DNA from: Bacteroidia bacterium
GTDB taxonomy: Bacteria; Bacteroidota; Bacteroidia; J057
DNA length: 64,000 bases
Direction of reading: 5' to 3'
Assembly: GCA_022760475.1 (NCBI GenBank)
Contig: JALEFZ010000088.1
Coordinates: forward strand, 310,001-374,000
Below, piece by piece: positions 40,711 to 52,836 of the stretch (position 1 is its first letter; each line of letters starts with the position of its first letter). Under the pieces are notes generated by a model that saw only the letters and a program-made list of their open reading frames with translations, made no database searches and was not told where the DNA came from. The position numbers were made by a program, and so were the translations under genes.

Positions 40711-43152
40711 TCAAAAGCAAGGAGTATTTTCATTAAACTGGATAAAACCCTGATCCACATAGAGATTTCCGGTCCCCCTATTGAAAAGGCATCCATAAAT
40801 GCTAGCGGCACTGGCTCCCTGTTTTCTGATTTCTCCATAATTGATGAACGAAACCCAATTGCCAGAATAGGCTGTACTTCTGGGATTCCCCCATCTTTGG
40901 GCTTCGGTGCTAATGATATTGAACCTGCCCAAAGGCATGATGGTCACCACAGGACGGATGGTGGTATCCTGGGTAACGATGTTGCCATGGGACCAATTGA
41001 GGCTAGCATAATTTTCTATTATCACATTGAATTTGAAGGCGGGTCTGGTAGTGGAATTGATGAGGTAAAGGTTGGAAGGAGTTCCAAGGGCATTGGCTTC
41101 AAAAATAATGGTGCCCATGTCTCCAATGCCCGGCCTGTAACTGGGCGATGCCCGATACCAATCCAGGTGTTTTACACGGAGGCGATCCCCCTTTTGCAGG
41201 CCAAATGGGCAACTATTCAAAATAAGGGTATCAACTGCTATGCTATCTTCACGATTGCTGAAGGATTGAAATTCAAACGATCCTGCCTGACCAACTTCAA
41301 TTTTTTTGATGCGCATAAAGCGCCCATTTTCAGAAAAGTCAGCAATACTGAAATCCCCCCTCCTTACGAATACCTGTTCTAATCCGCTTGAGTTTCCGGC
41401 CAGCCTTACCTGAGGAGCTGCACCAAAAATATGGGACTGAGAGCCAACGTATAGATTTTTGATATTTGTTGGATTGATGTTAAATGCCTGCCAGATTCCA
41501 TAGAAGATAAATACATCTCCATCTGTATCGAAGGAACCAAGGGTATTGCTACTTGTCCTGCTATAAAGCAAAGTCCTGGCAGGTCGGTTGCCCCATCTAT
41601 TTTTAACCTGGGTAATTCCCCCCTCACTGATGAAATTTAACGGACCACTTATCACCAACTCCGCATCATTATCACCACTTTTGCTGCCGTGGATGTATAG
41701 GTAACTCAGGTTTCTGAAGACGGATTGGGCTTCTATAAGGCTGTCTTGTCTTAGGTTAATGCCTCCATAGGTTCTCCAGGTCGCTTCATTTCTTACCTCG
41801 GCTCTGCCCTTGAATTCAAAGGTGAAGGAGCTTTCCATGGTTACATTGCTATGAGGATTGTATTTCACGGGGCCTTCGAGTATGGCGAGGGGGCTTTCGT
41901 CATGTTGCAAATGATTGACCACACCCACGGTAGACCAGAGCTTACCTCCTCTTCCTGCAGCCTCCAGTCTCATACCTGCGAGGTATAAGGTGTTTACCTG
42001 CATAATTACCGTGTCATCACTTTGGCCATTGAAGCGGATGGCTGCCCACTCATCGGTATCCTGTCCTTGCCAGAATGTCAGGGACCTGCCTATTTCGCTT
42101 AGGTCGGAACTATTTTCCAATTGGAGGATGGCGCCTCTTTCTATCCTGACATTGGTAACCAAATCTACTGCTCCTACCCGATATACTTCCTGCAGGACAC
42201 CGGGTGAAGTGATTACAACGGTGTCCAAGGCATCTGCAAGCCGAATGATTGCCTTATGGCGCTCATCAGGTACGATGTCTCCCTCCCAGTTGGCAGGGTC
42301 ATGCCAGTGCCTGCCGTCTCCACCGCCATCCCAAAAGATATGGGTCAGGGGAGCAGGTCCCGTATTGCGATCTCTCTGAATGACAAAATCGAGGGAGTCT
42401 CGGATTTCCTCACCATTGGCATTTCTCGCTAATATAAGCAAGCGGAAATGACTCAAGCTATCAGCCAGTAATGTCCTGTCCAGGCGCACCTCAGAAGGGT
42501 TTTGATGTGTCTGGTAATTCCAGCTTCCCTGATTAAGGAAGAGTTCTGTCCCCCTGTCAAGTCGGAAAGCTACTGTGTTGATCCCAAAAGAGGCATCTGT
42601 GACAACTGCTTCTATCCGAACAGAATCAGTCCCTTCTGGGAAAATTTGTCCTGGTTGGGGAGAAAGGATGAACATATTGAGGCCTTCATCCAGAACCTCA
42701 ACCTGAACAAATACCTCATCCTGCTCTTCCGGCTCATCAAAGGTAGCCCTTAGCCTGATGTTGTAACTGCCTGAAGCGGGAACCATCGGCACACCATTGA
42801 CTGTGTCCGCTGCAAAATAAATTGGAACCCTCGCCAGACCAGAAGAGGGAGTAATACCATTGTTGGTCCAGCCGCGGCTTTTAACTCCATTTTCAAGGAA
42901 GTACAACTGTCCACCTGGAACTGCATCTGGCTGGAGTATTTCAAGGTTCAAAGTACCTCGGTATGGGGCCATGTCGCAGTCCGTAGGAAACTGAAGCTCT
43001 AAATCTGCTTGAACCTGGGCTTGTCCCAGATACAAAAGGGGAGCCTGGGGAGTAACATCCAGGGTCTCCCTGCTTTCTGGACATCTCTGGTTGCAGGAAA
43101 AGAAAACTGCTGAACAGATTAGGAAATAGCTGAAGTACTTTAGGAAATTCAT
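40711..43152 (-). CDS. Large beta-helix-like surface lipoprotein
   Basis: An 813-residue lipoprotein (MNFLKYFSYFLICSAVFFSC). Residues ~40-250 look like immunoglobulin-type domains (GQAQVQADLELQFPTDC, VEVLDEGLNMFILSPQPGQIFPEGTDSVRIEAVVTD). From about 265 (WDGGGDGRHWHDPANWEGDIVP, a pattern seen in G8/autotransporter-like passenger regions) to the end there is repetitive beta structure with L-x-I-x-x-G-spaced strands, suggesting a right-handed beta-helix. No sorting domain or catalytic motif is visible. Function unknown; adhesion or binding is possible. Confidence 0.7.
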   Translation of the reverse strand: MNFLKYFSYFLICSAVFFSCNQRCPESRETLDVTPQAPLLYLGQAQVQADLELQFPTDCDMAPYRGTLNLEILQPDAVPGGQLYFLENGVKSRGWTNNGITPSSGLARVPIYFAADTVNGVPMVPASGSYNIRLRATFDEPEEQDEVFVQVEVLDEGLNMFILSPQPGQIFPEGTDSVRIEAVVTDASFGINTVAFRLDRGTELFLNQGSWNYQTHQNPSEVRLDRTLLADSLSHFRLLILARNANGEEIRDSLDFVIQRDRNTGPAPLTHIFWDGGGDGRHWHDPANWEGDIVPDERHKAIIRLADALDTVVITSPGVLQEVYRVGAVDLVTNVRIERGAILQLENSSDLSEIGRSLTFWQGQDTDEWAAIRFNGQSDDTVIMQVNTLYLAGMRLEAAGRGGKLWSTVGVVNHLQHDESPLAILEGPVKYNPHSNVTMESSFTFEFKGRAEVRNEATWRTYGGINLRQDSLIEAQSVFRNLSYLYIHGSKSGDNDAELVISGPLNFISEGGITQVKNRWGNRPARTLLYSRTSSNTLGSFDTDGDVFIFYGIWQAFNINPTNIKNLYVGSQSHIFGAAPQVRLAGNSSGLEQVFVRRGDFSIADFSENGRFMRIKKIEVGQAGSFEFQSFSNREDSIAVDTLILNSCPFGLQKGDRLRVKHLDWYRASPSYRPGIGDMGTIIFEANALGTPSNLYLINSTTRPAFKFNVIIENYASLNWSHGNIVTQDTTIRPVVTIMPLGRFNIISTEAQRWGNPRSTAYSGNWVSFINYGEIRKQGASAASIYGCLFNRGTGNLYVDQGFIQFNENTPCF

Positions 43153-43250
43153 AGTCAGTGGTTGTTTGTATTTACCCTAACTACATGGTCGAAACTTTCT
43201 TCAGCGCATCACCCTTTCTATTCCTGGAAAAACCCCTACAGATAGAGATA

Positions 43251-44429
43251 CTAATCCTTAAAAAACTCCTGATATTTGTTATGGATATCCTTACGATCTG
43301 TTTTACTCATGATGAACTCAGCAAAAGAGCTTATCCTTTTGGTAGGTAATTGATGCTCCTTGTTGTAGGTATAGGCTTGAGCAAAAGACTTCAGGTAATT
43401 CAAATCCATTTGCTCCAATCTCTTTTGCCTGATGTCGTAGGTCAATGGGCCTCGCAAATAATCCAGCATGAACTCATCTTTGATCAATCTTGCGCTTTCT
43501 GCAGAAAGGTCTTTTTGCTTTTGGCCCATTTTCCATGCAAGTCCTACGGGAGATAGCCTGTTTTCGAAGCCTTCAAACCATTCTTGATCAACTGTCATGG
43601 CCAGATAAAGCGGCTTGTCTCCTTTGTATTTACTCAGTACGTGCTTCACTACACTCTTCCAGTTCTGCTCATATTCGTTGATATCAATATTTTCTAATAT
43701 GAAGGCAGGTACCCCCATTTTCTCAAAAACAGGCTTGCGAAATTCCTCGAAAAGCAGAAAGTCAATGTTGATGACCCATACATCTGTGCGGAGACCTAAA
43801 GCATCCTGCAACATCCAAATGGGATAGGTATCGTTGTCTCCCTGAGTAAAGAGGATAGCATCAGGAGCTGTAGAAGCTAATACATTATAGCCATAGGACA
43901 TCAAACCCTGCGACCATTCATTGGTTTTGAACCATTTTTGGTTGACCTCTTTCCTTAGTCCGGGATTGTGAGAGCTTGTGGCATAAGTAACCATAAATGA
44001 ATGGATAGGAGGAAAATCAGGCTTCATTTTGTAGGCTTTCTTGAGGTACTTACTGCCCTCAGTGCTTACCCCTAAATCAGCCCCTTTTAAAAAATAATGG
44101 GTAAAAGTATTGGGGATGTTTTCTTCAACCATGGCAACAATGTTTTGACCCAATCTCAAGTCAGGCGAAACTTCTACAAAGTTTTTCTTCCAATTATTAG
44201 AGCCGTGAGCATTCCTACAGGCCTTGTAATAGTTGTACCATGCTTCCTCTGAACTTTTGTCTTTTTCCACCTCTGCCCACCAAAGTTCAGCTTGTGCTAC
44301 ATAGTAAGCGAATGGCCGTATCTCCTTGGCAAAGGAAATTTGCGGTTCCGCTACAGTCAAAGATTGGGCAGAAGTAGAAAGTTGAAAGCCCATTAAAATA
44401 AGCAAGAATGAAATCCTCTTTTTATGCAT
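43251..44429 (-). CDS. Secreted protein resembling the soluble tail of DUF2723 membrane proteins
   Basis: A 392-residue protein with a signal peptide (MHKKRISFLLILMGFQLSTSAQ). The middle carries SYGYNVLASTAPDAILFTQGDNDTYPIWMLQDALGLRTDVWVINIDFL, which closely follows the soluble C-terminal part of the large DUF2723 membrane proteins of Bacteroidota (ILFTxGDNDTxPLWxLQ). The helix-rich first part (AYYVAQAELWWAEVEKDKSSEEAWYNYYKACRNA, YLKKAYKMKPDFPPIH) is TPR-like. The membrane glycosyltransferase-like half is absent here. It is thus a stand-alone periplasmic or secreted version. Function unknown. Confidence 0.65.
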   Translation of the reverse strand: MHKKRISFLLILMGFQLSTSAQSLTVAEPQISFAKEIRPFAYYVAQAELWWAEVEKDKSSEEAWYNYYKACRNAHGSNNWKKNFVEVSPDLRLGQNIVAMVEENIPNTFTHYFLKGADLGVSTEGSKYLKKAYKMKPDFPPIHSFMVTYATSSHNPGLRKEVNQKWFKTNEWSQGLMSYGYNVLASTAPDAILFTQGDNDTYPIWMLQDALGLRTDVWVINIDFLLFEEFRKPVFEKMGVPAFILENIDINEYEQNWKSVVKHVLSKYKGDKPLYLAMTVDQEWFEGFENRLSPVGLAWKMGQKQKDLSAESARLIKDEFMLDYLRGPLTYDIRQKRLEQMDLNYLKSFAQAYTYNKEHQLPTKRISSFAEFIMSKTDRKDIHNKYQEFFKD

Positions 44430-44511
44430 TTGAAAGTAATTGGTGATAGGTAGAATTTTATCAAGATCTAATACAAATAAGAAGGTGTTGGGTTCATTAT
44501 TTAAAATAAAA

Positions 44512-44535
44512 GGCCACCCTCAATCAAGGGTGGCC
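44512..44535 (-). terminator. Terminator of the lectin-like cargo gene
   Basis: A perfect 9-bp stem (GGCCACCCT with AGGGTGGCC) around CAATCA is followed on the minus strand by TTTTATTTTA, 25 bp after the stop at 44560. Confidence 0.88.
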
Positions 44536-44559
44536 AACGCAGATATATGAATAATGGGG

Positions 44560-45837
44560 TTATTCTACCACAAATTTGGAGGAGTTTATGATAGCTCCAC
44601 GAACTTTGATGTTGAGGAAATATATTCCTTTGTTAAAACCAGATACATCGATTTTTTCAGTTGGGGTACTTCTTGGGTTGACTAGATTGTGAGAGATACT
44701 TCTACCTTGTAGATCCATGATACTCATTTCTATGGTAGAAAATTCTCCTGCGAATGATCCCAGATCAATCCTTAGAAAGTCGCTGGTGGGGTTAGGGCTT
44801 AATTGGACTGGATAGTTATCAACCTTTACAGAAAGCACCTTGGAATAATCATATTTTCCATCAATGTCGACATGCTTAAGTCTATAATAATAAATCCCAT
44901 TCTGCTTGACATCGTCTACAAATTTATAGCTAGCTGGGCCTGACTGGTTTCCTGATCCGTCTACCCTGCCAGTTGCCTGCCACAACGACTGGTCAATAGA
45001 TCTTTCGATAGAAAAGTGAGAGAAATTTTCTTCAGAAGCCGTCTCCCAGTTTAACTGAACCTTTTTTGCATCGATGACAGCACAAGAAAAATCAAGGAGT
45101 TCAATTGGAAATACTATCCTAGAACAAGTTCCCGGGCTTCCTGGAGGGCCTATACTGGCAAAAATAGGATTATCCTGGGTGCCAACAGGAGCAGAAGTTC
45201 CTCCGACATAAAGGGGTTGGGTGATGTCAAAAATGGTGGACAGCTCCACTGGGTAGGTGATAGAATAAATCCCATCCAGGCTGAAGCTTACATATTGATT
45301 TGCAGCGTTGCTTGGGTCCCAATTGATGGTAAGAATTCCGTGGTGGAAGTTGCCGTCAAAAAGGTCGGGTAGGGTTACGGGGCCGCCAGCCAATGAAGGC
45401 AGTTCGTATTGCCCGTTTTGATGGAGACCGAGGTGGTTATTCCCCGCGGCAAGGCTGTCATGAACACCAATATTGGTATCAATTTCAAAGGTCAGTGAGG
45501 GGCCAAAGGTTCCTCCATATCCCATAGCTTGTCCTCCTCCTCCAATTGCATTTGTACCGACTTGCTGTATCGATACTGCTACTCCTTGTGATGACTCAGT
45601 GCTATTACCAAAGTAAAGTTCGAAATCGTTCACTATGGCTGTGGGGGAGGCGAGGTCGTTAAGTATCAGGTTTTGGTCAATCCAGATGGCTGTGGGCTGA
45701 TTTCCGCCGAGGTTGTTCTGTAAGTTGGTACATGAACCTCCATAGACCAAGGGGTCATTTACAGAAAAGAATGTCTGACCGTGAAGGGTACAGGTTCCCC
45801 AGGCCAGCGAGAGTGTGAGTAAAATTATCAATCTCAT
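44560..45837 (-). CDS. L-type-lectin-like T9SS cargo protein
   Basis: A 425-residue secreted protein from the ATG at 45837 (signal MRLIILLTLSLAWGTCTLHGQ); an in-frame ATG at 45864 would add nine residues. Residues ~22-240 fit a legume/L-type lectin fold: NDFELYFGN, MGYGGTFGPSLTFEIDTNIGVHDSLAAGNNHLGLHQNG, FHHGILTINWDPSNAANQYVSFSLDG. Next is a fibronectin-III-like segment (KKVQLNWETASEENFSHFSIERS ... YYYRLKHVDIDGKYDYSKVLSV) and a type A sorting domain (LSPNPTSDFLRIDLG ... KGIYFLNIKVRG). A glycan-binding role is likely; the ligand is unknown. Confidence 0.82.
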   Translation of the reverse strand: MRLIILLTLSLAWGTCTLHGQTFFSVNDPLVYGGSCTNLQNNLGGNQPTAIWIDQNLILNDLASPTAIVNDFELYFGNSTESSQGVAVSIQQVGTNAIGGGGQAMGYGGTFGPSLTFEIDTNIGVHDSLAAGNNHLGLHQNGQYELPSLAGGPVTLPDLFDGNFHHGILTINWDPSNAANQYVSFSLDGIYSITYPVELSTIFDITQPLYVGGTSAPVGTQDNPIFASIGPPGSPGTCSRIVFPIELLDFSCAVIDAKKVQLNWETASEENFSHFSIERSIDQSLWQATGRVDGSGNQSGPASYKFVDDVKQNGIYYYRLKHVDIDGKYDYSKVLSVKVDNYPVQLSPNPTSDFLRIDLGSFAGEFSTIEMSIMDLQGRSISHNLVNPRSTPTEKIDVSGFNKGIYFLNIKVRGAIINSSKFVVE

Positions 45838-45957
45838 GGCAAAAATAGTTTGTCCTTTTAACAATCATTTAGTGGCTTAAATCCACATAAAATACAGGTT
45901 GCGGGTAGTAAGTTTCGAGTGCTTGTGTTATTGATTTGGGGGGTAAATCAATTGTGT

Positions 45958-45992
45958 TAAGTATAAATTATACAAATTTTAAATTATACTTA
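45958..45992. repeat. AT-rich inverted repeat upstream of lectin-like gene
   Basis: Perfect 9-bp arms TAAGTATAA and TTATACTTA flank a 17-base AT-rich spacer, about 120 bp upstream of the lectin-like gene start. It may be a regulator site or simply AT-rich intergenic sequence. Confidence 0.35.
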
Positions 45993-46061
45993 CATCCAAA
46001 TTGCTTTAAGTGTTAAATATTGGGTTTGAATGGCTTGATTTTGAATTATTTGAAATAAAAA

Positions 46062-46087
46062 ATGGCCATACCCTGTGGTATGACCAT
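46062..46087 (-). terminator. Terminator of secA
   Basis: ATGG-CATACC pairs with GGTATG-CCAT (one mismatch) around CTGT, followed on the minus strand by TTTTTTATTTC. It starts 25 bp beyond the secA stop. Confidence 0.8.
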
Positions 46088-46111
46088 GTTGGAATCTTTT
46101 AATGTGAAATA

Positions 46112-49408
<3,297 letters not shown>

Positions 49409-49534
49409 TGTATATGCGTTAAATCTTTATGCAATGGTTCTTATAGGTCGTTCAAATTTACAGAAATATTGAAGCTTATAGAATTTAGATCAGGAATAAG
49501 AAAGTTTTTTAGGAATTGACCATTCATTCTTTCC

Positions 49535-50320
49535 CTATTTCCCTCCCAATGCTTCCATTAATTCCTGGTGTATAATTCCATTTGAAGAGACTACCTGCCC
49601 TCCAAAAATATAGTCATCCCCCCCATGGAAATCCGTAACTTTTCCTCCTGCTTCTTCTACAATTAATGCTCCTGCGGCAACATCCCACGGGTTGAGTTGG
49701 TATTCAAAGAAGGCATCTAGCTTACCTGAAGCTACATAGGCCAGGTCTAAGGCTGCTGAACCCATTCTCCTAAATCCCTGAATCTTTTTGATAACTCCAT
49801 AAACCCGGCCGAGGAAATCGTCTATCCATTCAGGAGTACCGTAGGGAAAACCGGTAGCGACGATGCTTGTATCCAGGGTCTCACGTTTGCTTGTGCGAAT
49901 TTTTTCGCCATTCAGGCTTGCGCCTTTTCCCTTCATAGCGACATACATGTCGTCATATACAGGCTGATAAACGTAGCCCATCACCGTTTCCTTATGGTGT
50001 TGCAAGGCGATACAGGTGCAAAAGTGAGGGATGCCATGCATGAAGTTTACAGTTCCATCAATCGGATCAATGATCCAGCGGTATTCGCTGTCTATGTCCT
50101 GGCTGCCGAGTTCTTCATTGATGAATCCACTTCCAGGAATCATCTGACTGCAAACTTGTTTCAACATTTTGTCGGCTGCTACATCCACATCAGTAAATGG
50201 ATTATGAGCGGCTTTGTATTCCACACGTTTGAAATCAAAATGTCTGAATTCATCCTGTACATACTTACCTACCTTACGGAGTAATTCCTGAATGTCTTTG
50301 TCCAGTTGAAAATGATCCAT
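49535..50320 (-). CDS. Inositol-monophosphatase family phosphatase
   Basis: A 261-residue enzyme with the family metal sites: FINEELG near residue 70, WIIDPIDGTVNFMHGIPHF (DPIDGTxNF) and NPWDVAAGALIVEEAGGKV (WDxAAG). The family dephosphorylates inositol-1-phosphate and related sugar phosphates with Mg2+; some members act on 3'-phosphoadenosine phosphates. The SuhB/IMPase branch seems more likely than CysQ because of the HGIPHF segment, but substrate is unproven. It stands between secA and a divergent epimerase gene. Confidence 0.93.
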   Translation of the reverse strand: MDHFQLDKDIQELLRKVGKYVQDEFRHFDFKRVEYKAAHNPFTDVDVAADKMLKQVCSQMIPGSGFINEELGSQDIDSEYRWIIDPIDGTVNFMHGIPHFCTCIALQHHKETVMGYVYQPVYDDMYVAMKGKGASLNGEKIRTSKRETLDTSIVATGFPYGTPEWIDDFLGRVYGVIKKIQGFRRMGSAALDLAYVASGKLDAFFEYQLNPWDVAAGALIVEEAGGKVTDFHGGDDYIFGGQVVSSNGIIHQELMEALGGK

Positions 50321-50493
50321 GGAGATGATTTTTAGGCAGGAGTAAAGCAGGCCTATGGTTTCGATTCAATAGTGCCTGAATTGTTCCAAATCTTATTTTT
50401 ACGCCGAATTAACCGAAAAATTGGGAAAATAGCGGACAAATTGACAGGAGATTTTTTACATTCCAGCATATTGTCATTCAAAAGCTCAAATTC

Positions 50494-51579
50494 GTGAAAA
50501 TTAAATCCGCCAGCTTCTGGAAAACTGATCTCGACCTCGTACGTCCCTATACCATCGCTTACAAAACAGTGAGTTCTGTTGCGAATGTATTTATCGAATT
50601 GGAATTAGAAAATGGGATGAAAGGAATCGGTGCCTGTAATCCCAGCAAACAGGTAATCGGGAAGGATGCCAACGAGACCTTCGAAGAATTGCAAAAGGGC
50701 AACTGGCAGGATCAGTTGGTAGGGAAGGATATCAGGACCTTTGAAGCGATGATGCGTGAGTTACATTTGGGTGATAAGCCGAGGAAAGGCTACATCGCGG
50801 CCCTGGATATTGCACTATTTGATCTCTGGGGAAAATTTCTTGATCAACCGATTGTGGGGTATCTGGGGCAACAGCACAGCAAAATGCCAACTTCAATTAC
50901 CATTGGCATAAAAGATGTTGAAGAAAGCCTGGAAGAGGCAGATGAGTATGTTGGGCGTGGATTCAGGTATTTGAAGGTGAAGATTGGGGAGGAAGTGGAA
51001 AAAGACCTCGAACGACTACAAAAACTTCGTGAAAGGTTTCGTGACCTGATTCATATCAGGGTAGACGCCAACCAGGCATATACCCTTGCTGAATTGATTT
51101 CATTTTGGGAAGTGGCTCAAAACCTTGACATTGAGTTGATCGAACAACCCATGCCTGCAAATGAACCCTGGGAGCAATTGCCGCTGATGCAGCAAGTTCC
51201 AGCCCACCTTATGCCTTATATTGCTTTGGATGAGTCCCTGCGTTTTTGGGAGGATGCTCATTTGATTGCAGGCTTGAAGCCTGTTCCCTGTGGTATTTTC
51301 AACATAAAACTGATGAAATGCGGTGGTATTTATCCCGCAATGGGTATTGCACGATCTGCTCAATTGGAAAGGATCAAACTCATGTGGGGCTGCAATGATG
51401 AGAGCATTGTAAGTATTACAGCCGCACTTCACGCAGCTTTTGCCAATAAGCATACGGCTTTTCTTGACCTTGATGGGTCATTGGACTTGGCGAGAGACCT
51501 TGTCTCAGGAGGTTTTACCATCGAGGATGGCATGATGAGCCTCCATGGAGGGGCAGGGCTTGGAGTCGAAAAGCTGTAA
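50494..51579 (+). CDS. Dipeptide epimerase (enolase superfamily, L-Ala-D/L-Glu epimerase type)
   Basis: A 361-residue enzyme with a GTG start. Capping domain at 1-125, then a TIM barrel with KVKIG (Lys161 and Lys163), VDANQAY (Asp191), IEQPMP (Glu217), ALDESL (Asp246/Glu247), IKLMKCGG (Lys272) and FLDLDGSL (Asp326, Asp328). The two catalytic lysines, the three metal ligands and the final D-x-D match the muconate-lactonising-enzyme subgroup that epimerises dipeptides, typically L-Ala-D-Glu from peptidoglycan recycling. Some Bacteroidota members use other dipeptides, so exact substrate is open. It is divergent from the phosphatase gene. Confidence 0.9.
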   Translation: MKIKSASFWKTDLDLVRPYTIAYKTVSSVANVFIELELENGMKGIGACNPSKQVIGKDANETFEELQKGNWQDQLVGKDIRTFEAMMRELHLGDKPRKGYIAALDIALFDLWGKFLDQPIVGYLGQQHSKMPTSITIGIKDVEESLEEADEYVGRGFRYLKVKIGEEVEKDLERLQKLRERFRDLIHIRVDANQAYTLAELISFWEVAQNLDIELIEQPMPANEPWEQLPLMQQVPAHLMPYIALDESLRFWEDAHLIAGLKPVPCGIFNIKLMKCGGIYPAMGIARSAQLERIKLMWGCNDESIVSITAALHAAFANKHTAFLDLDGSLDLARDLVSGGFTIEDGMMSLHGGAGLGVEKL

Positions 51580-51587
51580 ATCCTGAT

Positions 51588-52490
51588 TTATTTTAGCTTA
51601 AATGTAATGGTTACGATTACTTCCTGGCGCTGTCCGGCAGAGAATTTCCATTTTTCAAGGGCTATTCGTCCTGAGTTTACCAGGCTTTGCATATTAGGTG
51701 CGACAGGACCAGCAGGAGCTGCATATAGCACTGAGCCATTCGGAGCAATGATGATCTTGAATTTAATTCTTCCTTCTTGCTGGGTATTGTAGACAGGCTT
51801 GGGAAGAGACTTTGGTGTTCTGCCCTTTAATGAACCTGGCCCACTTTCTGCGAATGAAAACAGACCATCAGGATCCAGGATTTGGGTGTTGGGTGTACCC
51901 TGGTTTCCCGTTCCTTCGTTGGCATCTCCCTCATTTGAGCCACCCCCCATGTTGAAATCAAGGCCATCATCAACCTCCTCTTCCGAGTTGGTCTTGCTTG
52001 AGTTATCGTTGTTGGTTTCAGAGGTCTCTGTTGTAGTGCTTTGGGGTGAGCTTGTATTTTCTTTAGGCTTATCGTTTACTGGTGGGGTTGTTGTAGGAGT
52101 AGGTTTTTTGGTCGTAACCACCTCCGATGGAGTAGGAGTGGTCTCAGTAGTTTGAGCTTCAGTTGTGGTTGTTGGGGTGCTGCTTTTGGAAGGAGCAGGC
52201 TGATCTGCGGTAGGTTTAGGGTCTTTTACTGGAACCGGATTGTTTACAGGTGGGCTGTAGTTGTTGACTTTTTTGCTCCCATTGGTATAGTCTCCGAAGT
52301 CAATGGATCCAACTACTTCGTATTCATCACCTTCACCGATTTTTGCTTCTCTGTACAGGTTGAGTAACATCAAGAGGCTAAAAAATAACATGAGTATCAT
52401 CAGAATCGACGTTACCGCTGCACTGATTCTGGAATTGCGCTTTTCGAGGGCAATTGCTTTATCTATAAATAGACGTTCTGTTGTCGCCAT
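51588..52490 (-). CDS. TonB-like energy-transducing protein with Thr/Pro-rich linker
   Basis: A 300-residue protein. A single transmembrane helix lies at about 23-45 (AAVTSILMILMLFFSLLMLLNL). A low-complexity periplasmic linker rich in Pro, Thr, Lys and Ser runs from ~75 to ~165, followed by acidic and Gly/Asn-rich stretches to ~205. The end (NTQQEGRIKFKIIIAPNGSVLYA ... ALEKWKFSAGQRQEVIVTITFKL) has the TonB C-terminal strand-helix-strand pattern. No exbB or exbD is adjacent. It may energise TonB-dependent transporters or serve as a gliding-associated TonB-like protein. It is convergent with the epimerase gene, with only 8 bp between the stops. Confidence 0.78.
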   Translation of the reverse strand: MATTERLFIDKAIALEKRNSRISAAVTSILMILMLFFSLLMLLNLYREAKIGEGDEYEVVGSIDFGDYTNGSKKVNNYSPPVNNPVPVKDPKPTADQPAPSKSSTPTTTTEAQTTETTPTPSEVVTTKKPTPTTTPPVNDKPKENTSSPQSTTTETSETNNDNSSKTNSEEEVDDGLDFNMGGGSNEGDANEGTGNQGTPNTQILDPDGLFSFAESGPGSLKGRTPKSLPKPVYNTQQEGRIKFKIIIAPNGSVLYAAPAGPVAPNMQSLVNSGRIALEKWKFSAGQRQEVIVTITFKLK

Positions 52491-52836
52491 TATTCTTACT
52501 TATTGATCTTAGGACTTTACCTTAGGATATGAATTTACCTAAAAATCCACAATGAGGATACGTAAAAAAAGAAAATATGGAGACCAATTGCCAGAAAAAC
52601 GGGAGTGAACCTGGGGATTTTTGGAATAAAAGCTAGTTAGGGTATCCTATGCAGAAAAGAAACTGTAGGACATGGATTTCTGGACGGAGGGTAGTCTGAT
52701 AGGTAAAATAAGTATTTTTATGTGGGGAAAATGTTTATGATTTGGCCTTACGGCTTGAAAAATATGGAACCCTGTCAGGCTTATAAGCCTGACAGGGTTC
52801 CTATACACAGAATCCAGATCTCAGGTATTTTCAATC
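52491..52836. other. Intergenic region holding a dispersed palindrome
   Basis: About 346 bp with no credible gene. It includes the promoter region of the TonB-like gene, in which I found no exact TAnnTTTG on the minus strand. A perfect 36-bp palindrome lies at 52766-52801, near the stop of the next minus-strand gene. Confidence 0.5.
52766..52801. repeat. Perfect 36-bp palindrome (dispersed repeat copy 2)
   Basis: A perfect inverted repeat of GGAACCCTGTCAGGCTTA with its complement. It shares the design of the element at 1770-1799, but one symmetric base pair is swapped (GGGTTATAACCC there, GGCTTATAAGCC here), keeping the dyad. It lies 35 bp past the stop of the thioredoxin-like gene and may terminate that transcript. 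Confidence 0.8.
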
